Origin: Chloroflexota bacterium
GTDB lineage: Bacteria > Chloroflexota > Limnocylindria > P2-11E
Assembly (NCBI GenBank): GCA_025350745.1
Contig: JANXXG010000026.1
Span: 1-9,326 of the forward strand
Reading direction: 5' to 3'
DNA: 9,326 nt
The translations under genes were made by a program, and so were the position numbers. This document shows, piece after piece, positions 6,756 through 9,326 of this stretch; position 1 is the first letter of the stretch; each line of letters starts with the position of its first letter. The notes beneath the pieces are model-generated. The model was not told the origin of the DNA and made no database searches. It worked only from the letters and a program-made list of their open reading frames with translations.

Positions 6756-6792
6756 GATGCTATCGGCGGCGCCGGCCGCCTGCCGTATCATC
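6756..6792. promoter_or_regulatory. Imperfect inverted repeat in the divergent promoter region, candidate IclR operator
   Basis: GATGCTATCGGC (6756-6767) and GCCGTATCATC (6782-6792) are inverted copies with one extra base and a swap, separated by 14 GC-rich bases (a near-palindrome, GGCGCCGGCC at its core). The left arm contains TAGCAT on the minus strand (6757-6762) and the right arm TATCAT on the plus strand (6786-6791), both plausible -10 elements placed symmetrically about 6774. Their -35 elements are poor. A second copy of GCCGTAT occurs at 6801-6807, 19 bp after the first. A regulator bound here could control both operons. That the bound protein is the adjacent IclR-type regulator is inference. 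Confidence 0.45.
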
Positions 6793-6805
6793 CACCGCAC
6801 GCCGT

Positions 6806-7438
6806 ATGGGGGAGAGTACGTACCGGGTCGTCCCGGCAGTCGACAAGGCAGCCCGGCTTCTCGCCGAGCTGCGTGAGCACGAGAGCCTCGGGATCTCCGA
6901 GCTCGCGCGGCGGATCAACGCGTCCAAAGGGACGGTGCGCGACATCCTCCTAACGCTCGCCTCGCACGATCTCATCACCCGCGACCGCGAGGGTCGCTTC
7001 CGCCGGGGCGGCCAGCGCTTCGATCTGACCCACCTCGCGCGACCCCACCTCGACGCGCTGCTCGCGGCGTTCGGCGAGACGGCGCTGCTCGGCATCGCCA
7101 CCGGGGACGGCGTCGAGATCGCCGCCAGCGCGGAGCCGACGACCGATCTGCACATCAGTGCGCCATTGGGCCGGCGCCTGCCGGCGAACGTCGGTGCGCA
7201 CGCGAAGGTCTTGAGCGGCGGCGCCGACATCGGCATCGACGATGAGGAATACCTCGCCGGGATCCGAGCGGTCGCCGCTCCCATCATCGACGCCCAGGGC
7301 AGACGCGTCGCGGCGCTCCTCGTGGTCGGATCGAAGGAGCGGCTCGACCTGCGGACGCTGCGGCGGATCGGCGAGCGCTGCGCGGCCGAGGCCGCAGCGC
7401 TGTCGGCGCAGCTTGGGCGGCGCGAGGCCGTGGCATGA
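6806..7438 (+). CDS. Compact IclR-family transcriptional regulator
   Basis: This 210-residue protein has an N-terminal winged helix-turn-helix (about residues 8-70), including AVDKAARLLAEL, LGISELARRINASKGTVRDIL and GRFRRGGQRFDL, followed by an IclR-type effector domain. The latter is recognisable from LHISAPLGRRLPANVGAHAKVL (115-136) and DDEEYLAGIRAVAAPIIDAQGRRVAALLV (145-173). IclR proteins are usually near 250 residues. Here the segment between the AHAKVL region and the DDEEY region is almost missing, making the domain about 40 residues short. ATG 6806 has no Shine-Dalgarno sequence; with the candidate -10 at 6786-6791 the leader would be very short, possibly near-leaderless. The stop overlaps the next start as ATGA (7435-7438), so regulator and enzyme genes are translationally coupled. 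IclR members often control aromatic acid catabolism (PcaR, PobR types); control of the flanking operons is inferred from position. The effector is unknown. Confidence 0.88.
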   Translation: MGESTYRVVPAVDKAARLLAELREHESLGISELARRINASKGTVRDILLTLASHDLITRDREGRFRRGGQRFDLTHLARPHLDALLAAFGETALLGIATGDGVEIAASAEPTTDLHISAPLGRRLPANVGAHAKVLSGGADIGIDDEEYLAGIRAVAAPIIDAQGRRVAALLVVGSKERLDLRTLRRIGERCAAEAAALSAQLGRREAVA

Positions 7439-7911
7439 CGAAGGAGCTGCTCACCCTGCGCGTGAACGGCGAACGCCACACGGTCGCGGCCGAGCCGCAC
7501 CACACGCTGCTCGAAGTCCTCCGCGAGGAGCTCCAGCTGACCGGTACGAAGCACGGCTGCGAGCTCGGAGAATGCGGAGCCTGCACGGTCCTCGCGGACG
7601 GAGTCCCGATCCTCTCCTGCCTCACCCTTCCGGTCCTGGTGTCCGATGTGGAGATCACGACGGTCGAGGGACTGGCCGACCACGGGACGCTTCACCCTCT
7701 GCAGAGCGCGTTCGCGGAGGAGGGCGCCGCGCAGTGCGGCTATTGCACGCCGGGGATGCTCCTGGCGGCGAAGGCGCTCCTCGACACCAACCCGCGTCCG
7801 ACGCGCGACGAGATCGCGCAGGCGATCTCCGGCAACCTCTGCCGCTGCACCGGCTACACGGCGATCTATGAGGCCATCGAACGTGCGGCACGTTCGGCGA
7901 AGGCGACATGA
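7435..7911 (+). CDS. [2Fe-2S] small subunit of a xanthine dehydrogenase-family molybdenum enzyme, likely 4-hydroxybenzoyl-CoA reductase gamma-type
   Basis: This 158-residue protein carries two [2Fe-2S] clusters that pass electrons between the molybdenum site and an FAD or external acceptor. The plant-ferredoxin-type cluster is bound by C42, C47, C50 and C62, in GTKHGCELGECGACTVL and the following SCLTL. The helical-bundle cluster is bound by C101, C104, C136 and C138, in QCGYCTPGM and GNLCRCTGYTAI. All eight ligands are present and length is normal for the family (about 150-165). No signal peptide is present, so a cytoplasmic enzyme is expected. The start ATG overlaps the regulator stop (ATGA), and the stop overlaps the large subunit start (ATGA at 7908-7911). 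The family is certain. Assignment to 4-hydroxybenzoyl-CoA reductase rests mainly on the large subunit; aerobic CO dehydrogenase-like, nicotinate or purine hydroxylase small subunits look similar. Confidence 0.95.
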   Translation: MTKELLTLRVNGERHTVAAEPHHTLLEVLREELQLTGTKHGCELGECGACTVLADGVPILSCLTLPVLVSDVEITTVEGLADHGTLHPLQSAFAEEGAAQCGYCTPGMLLAAKALLDTNPRPTRDEIAQAISGNLCRCTGYTAIYEAIERAARSAKAT

Positions 7912-9326
7912 CCGACCGCCCGACGCTCTCGATCCTCGGCCGCCGCCTGCCGAAGACGAACGCGTGGGCGCATCTGACCGGTCAGGCGAAATACGCGGAC
8001 GACATCATCCTGCCGCGGATGCTCTACGGGCGGTTGCTCCGATCGACCCAGGCCCATGCGCGGATCACCAAGCTCGATGTCTCGCGCGCGCTCGCGCATC
8101 CCGGCGTCGTCGCCATCGTGACCGGGAAGGACATGCCCGAAAAGATGGGAATCATGCCGTCCACGCAGGACGAGACCGCGCTCGCGGTGGACAAGGTGCG
8201 CTACGTCGGCGAAGCCGTCGCGGCCGTGGCGGCGCTGGACGAGGACACCGCCTTCGAGGCGCTCGCGCTCATTGATGTCGAGTACGAGGCGCTCGACCCG
8301 ATCCTGTCGATCGAGGAGGCTCTCGAGCGCGACGACGTCAAGATCCACGAGACCAGCCGGCGCGCGAACGTGTTCAAGGAGGTCCACCTCAGCTTCGGTG
8401 ACCTCGAAGCCGGCTTCGCGAAGGCCGAGCACACCCGCGACGACTGGTTCTTCTTCGAAGGGAACACGCATGCTCCGATCGAATCGCACAGCTGTGTCGC
8501 GAACGGCGAGGCCAACGGGAACGTCACCCTCTGGACCTGCACGCAGGTGCCGCATTACCTCCATCGCGAGCTGGAGAAGGTGCTCGGCGTCCCGCGCTCG
8601 CGGATCCGCGTTGTCGCGACACCGAACGGCGGTGCCTTCGGCGGCAAGAGCGACCCCTTCGCCCACGAGTTCGCGGCGTGCCTCCTCGCGCTGCGCACGA
8701 AGCGGCCGGTGAAGTTCACCCTCGATCGCGAGGAGGTCTTCTACGCGCATCGCGGCCGCCATCCGGTGAAGATGCACCTCAGAACGGGCGTCATGAAGGA
8801 TGGCGAGATCGCTGCCGTCCACTTCGAAAGCTGGCTCGACGGTGGCGCCTACGCCTCGTACGGCATCGCGACGACCTACTACACCGGCGCGCTGTTGACG
8901 GTGACGTACCGGGTGCCCGCCTACAAGTTCGACGGCGTTCGGGTGTACACGAACAAGCCGCCCTGCGGCCCGAAGCGCGGCCACGGCACGACCCAGCCGC
9001 GATTCGCGTTCGAGGCCCAGCTCGACAAGATCGCCCACGACCTCGGATTGGACCCGCTCGAGTACCGCAAGCGGATCCTCCAGCCGGCGAACTCGCGCAC
9101 CGTGAACGACCTCCGCATCACGACGATGGGGCTCGGCGAATGCCTCGACCGCGCAGGCGAGCGCACCGGCTTCAGCGCCAAGCACGGCAAGCTGCCCGAC
9201 GGGAAGGGCATCGGCATCGCCGGCAGCGCATACATCTCCGGCGCCGGCCTGCCGATCTACTGGAACGAGATGCCCCACTCCGGCGCGACCGTGAAGATCG
9301 ACCGCGGCGGCGGGGTCACCGTCTAT
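7908..9326 (+). CDS. Molybdopterin-binding large subunit, 4-hydroxybenzoyl-CoA reductase alpha-like, C-terminus beyond window
   Basis: The first 473 residues of a protein that normally has about 750-800 are visible; the frame is open to the last base. It is an aldehyde oxidase/xanthine dehydrogenase-type molybdenum subunit. Visible are the N-terminal a/b hammerhead domain with TGQAKYADDIILPRMLYGR (24-42), KVRYVGEAVAAVAA (96-109), the cofactor loop PNGGAFGGKSDP (239-250), and REEVFYAHRGRHPVKM (274-289). CGPKRGHGTTQPRFAFE (353-369) and AGLPIYWNEMPHSG (446-459) follow. These last blocks are the ones I recall from HcrA of 4-hydroxybenzoyl-CoA reductase, which removes the ring hydroxyl of 4-hydroxybenzoyl-CoA to give benzoyl-CoA. 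The catalytic glutamate and most molybdopterin contacts lie outside the window. Coupling to the small subunit by ATGA supports one complex. Substrate assignment is moderate; a carbon monoxide dehydrogenase is less likely, because the CSFR loop typical of CoxL is not at the C353 position. Confidence 0.93.
   Translation, partial: MTDRPTLSILGRRLPKTNAWAHLTGQAKYADDIILPRMLYGRLLRSTQAHARITKLDVSRALAHPGVVAIVTGKDMPEKMGIMPSTQDETALAVDKVRYVGEAVAAVAALDEDTAFEALALIDVEYEALDPILSIEEALERDDVKIHETSRRANVFKEVHLSFGDLEAGFAKAEHTRDDWFFFEGNTHAPIESHSCVANGEANGNVTLWTCTQVPHYLHRELEKVLGVPRSRIRVVATPNGGAFGGKSDPFAHEFAACLLALRTKRPVKFTLDREEVFYAHRGRHPVKMHLRTGVMKDGEIAAVHFESWLDGGAYASYGIATTYYTGALLTVTYRVPAYKFDGVRVYTNKPPCGPKRGHGTTQPRFAFEAQLDKIAHDLGLDPLEYRKRILQPANSRTVNDLRITTMGLGECLDRAGERTGFSAKHGKLPDGKGIGIAGSAYISGAGLPIYWNEMPHSGATVKIDRGGGVTVY

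Noticed and set aside
6768..6781. GC palindrome in the divergent region as a transcription terminator
   Set aside because: No T-run follows on either strand and the position is between divergent starts, so an operator spacer is more likely.
7866..9278. Open minus-strand frame of 470 codons opposite the molybdenum subunit
   Set aside because: It is a compositional shadow: no domain motif, and the plus strand carries the cofactor loop and family signatures throughout.
7908..9326. Aerobic carbon monoxide dehydrogenase large subunit (CoxL)
   Set aside because: The CSFR active-site loop is not visible where expected; the corresponding region reads CGPKRGHG, as I recall for 4-hydroxybenzoyl-CoA reductase.
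1..9326. CRISPR array, insertion sequence, tRNA or phage attachment site
   Set aside because: No regularly spaced long repeats, transposase-like frames, terminal inverted repeats or tRNA-like cloverleaf were seen on reading both strands.

Overview
The window is a visibly GC-rich piece of bacterial chromosome. GTG and TTG starts are used beside ATG, Shine-Dalgarno sites are strong, and genes are packed in short operons. It has no rRNA, tRNA, CRISPR array, transposase or phage gene. The gene style fits a high-GC free-living bacterium such as an Actinobacteriota or Chloroflexota lineage, but nothing here fixes the phylum.

Left part (1-3335). A DUF255/YyaL thioredoxin-domain protein on the minus strand runs off the left edge. 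Divergent from it is a single-gene unit for an A-type iron-sulfur carrier (HesB/IscA/ErpA family), with a recognisable promoter, a strong ribosome binding site before a TTG start, and a GC-rich hairpin terminator. Facing it on the minus strand is a stand-alone AAA ATPase with a DUF4143 C-terminus. A 202-base gap without a recognisable gene lies behind the ATPase.

Middle part (3336-6718, minus strand). This is a close-packed operon read right to left: a small DUF6958-like protein, a PaaK-type acyl-CoA ligase, a GNAT acetyltransferase, a carboxymuconolactone decarboxylase/AhpD-fold protein, and a multi-pass membrane protein. The last two are readable only if three single-base indels are assumed within about 450 bp. 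The segment is therefore either decaying or carries sequencing errors.

Right part (6806-9326, plus strand). Divergent from that operon are a compact IclR-type regulator, a [2Fe-2S] small subunit of the xanthine dehydrogenase family and the first 473 residues of a molybdopterin large subunit. The three are joined by two ATGA stop/start overlaps. The large subunit most resembles the alpha subunit of 4-hydroxybenzoyl-CoA reductase.

How they may work together (inference): the ligase would turn an aromatic acid into its CoA thioester, and the molybdenum enzyme would reductively dehydroxylate, or otherwise hydroxylate or reduce, that thioester. The IclR protein would control both directions from the 87-bp divergent promoter region, where an imperfect inverted repeat overlaps candidate -10 elements on both strands. 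An FAD subunit, with or without the extra [4Fe-4S] cluster typical of 4-hydroxybenzoyl-CoA reductase, is expected just beyond the right edge.
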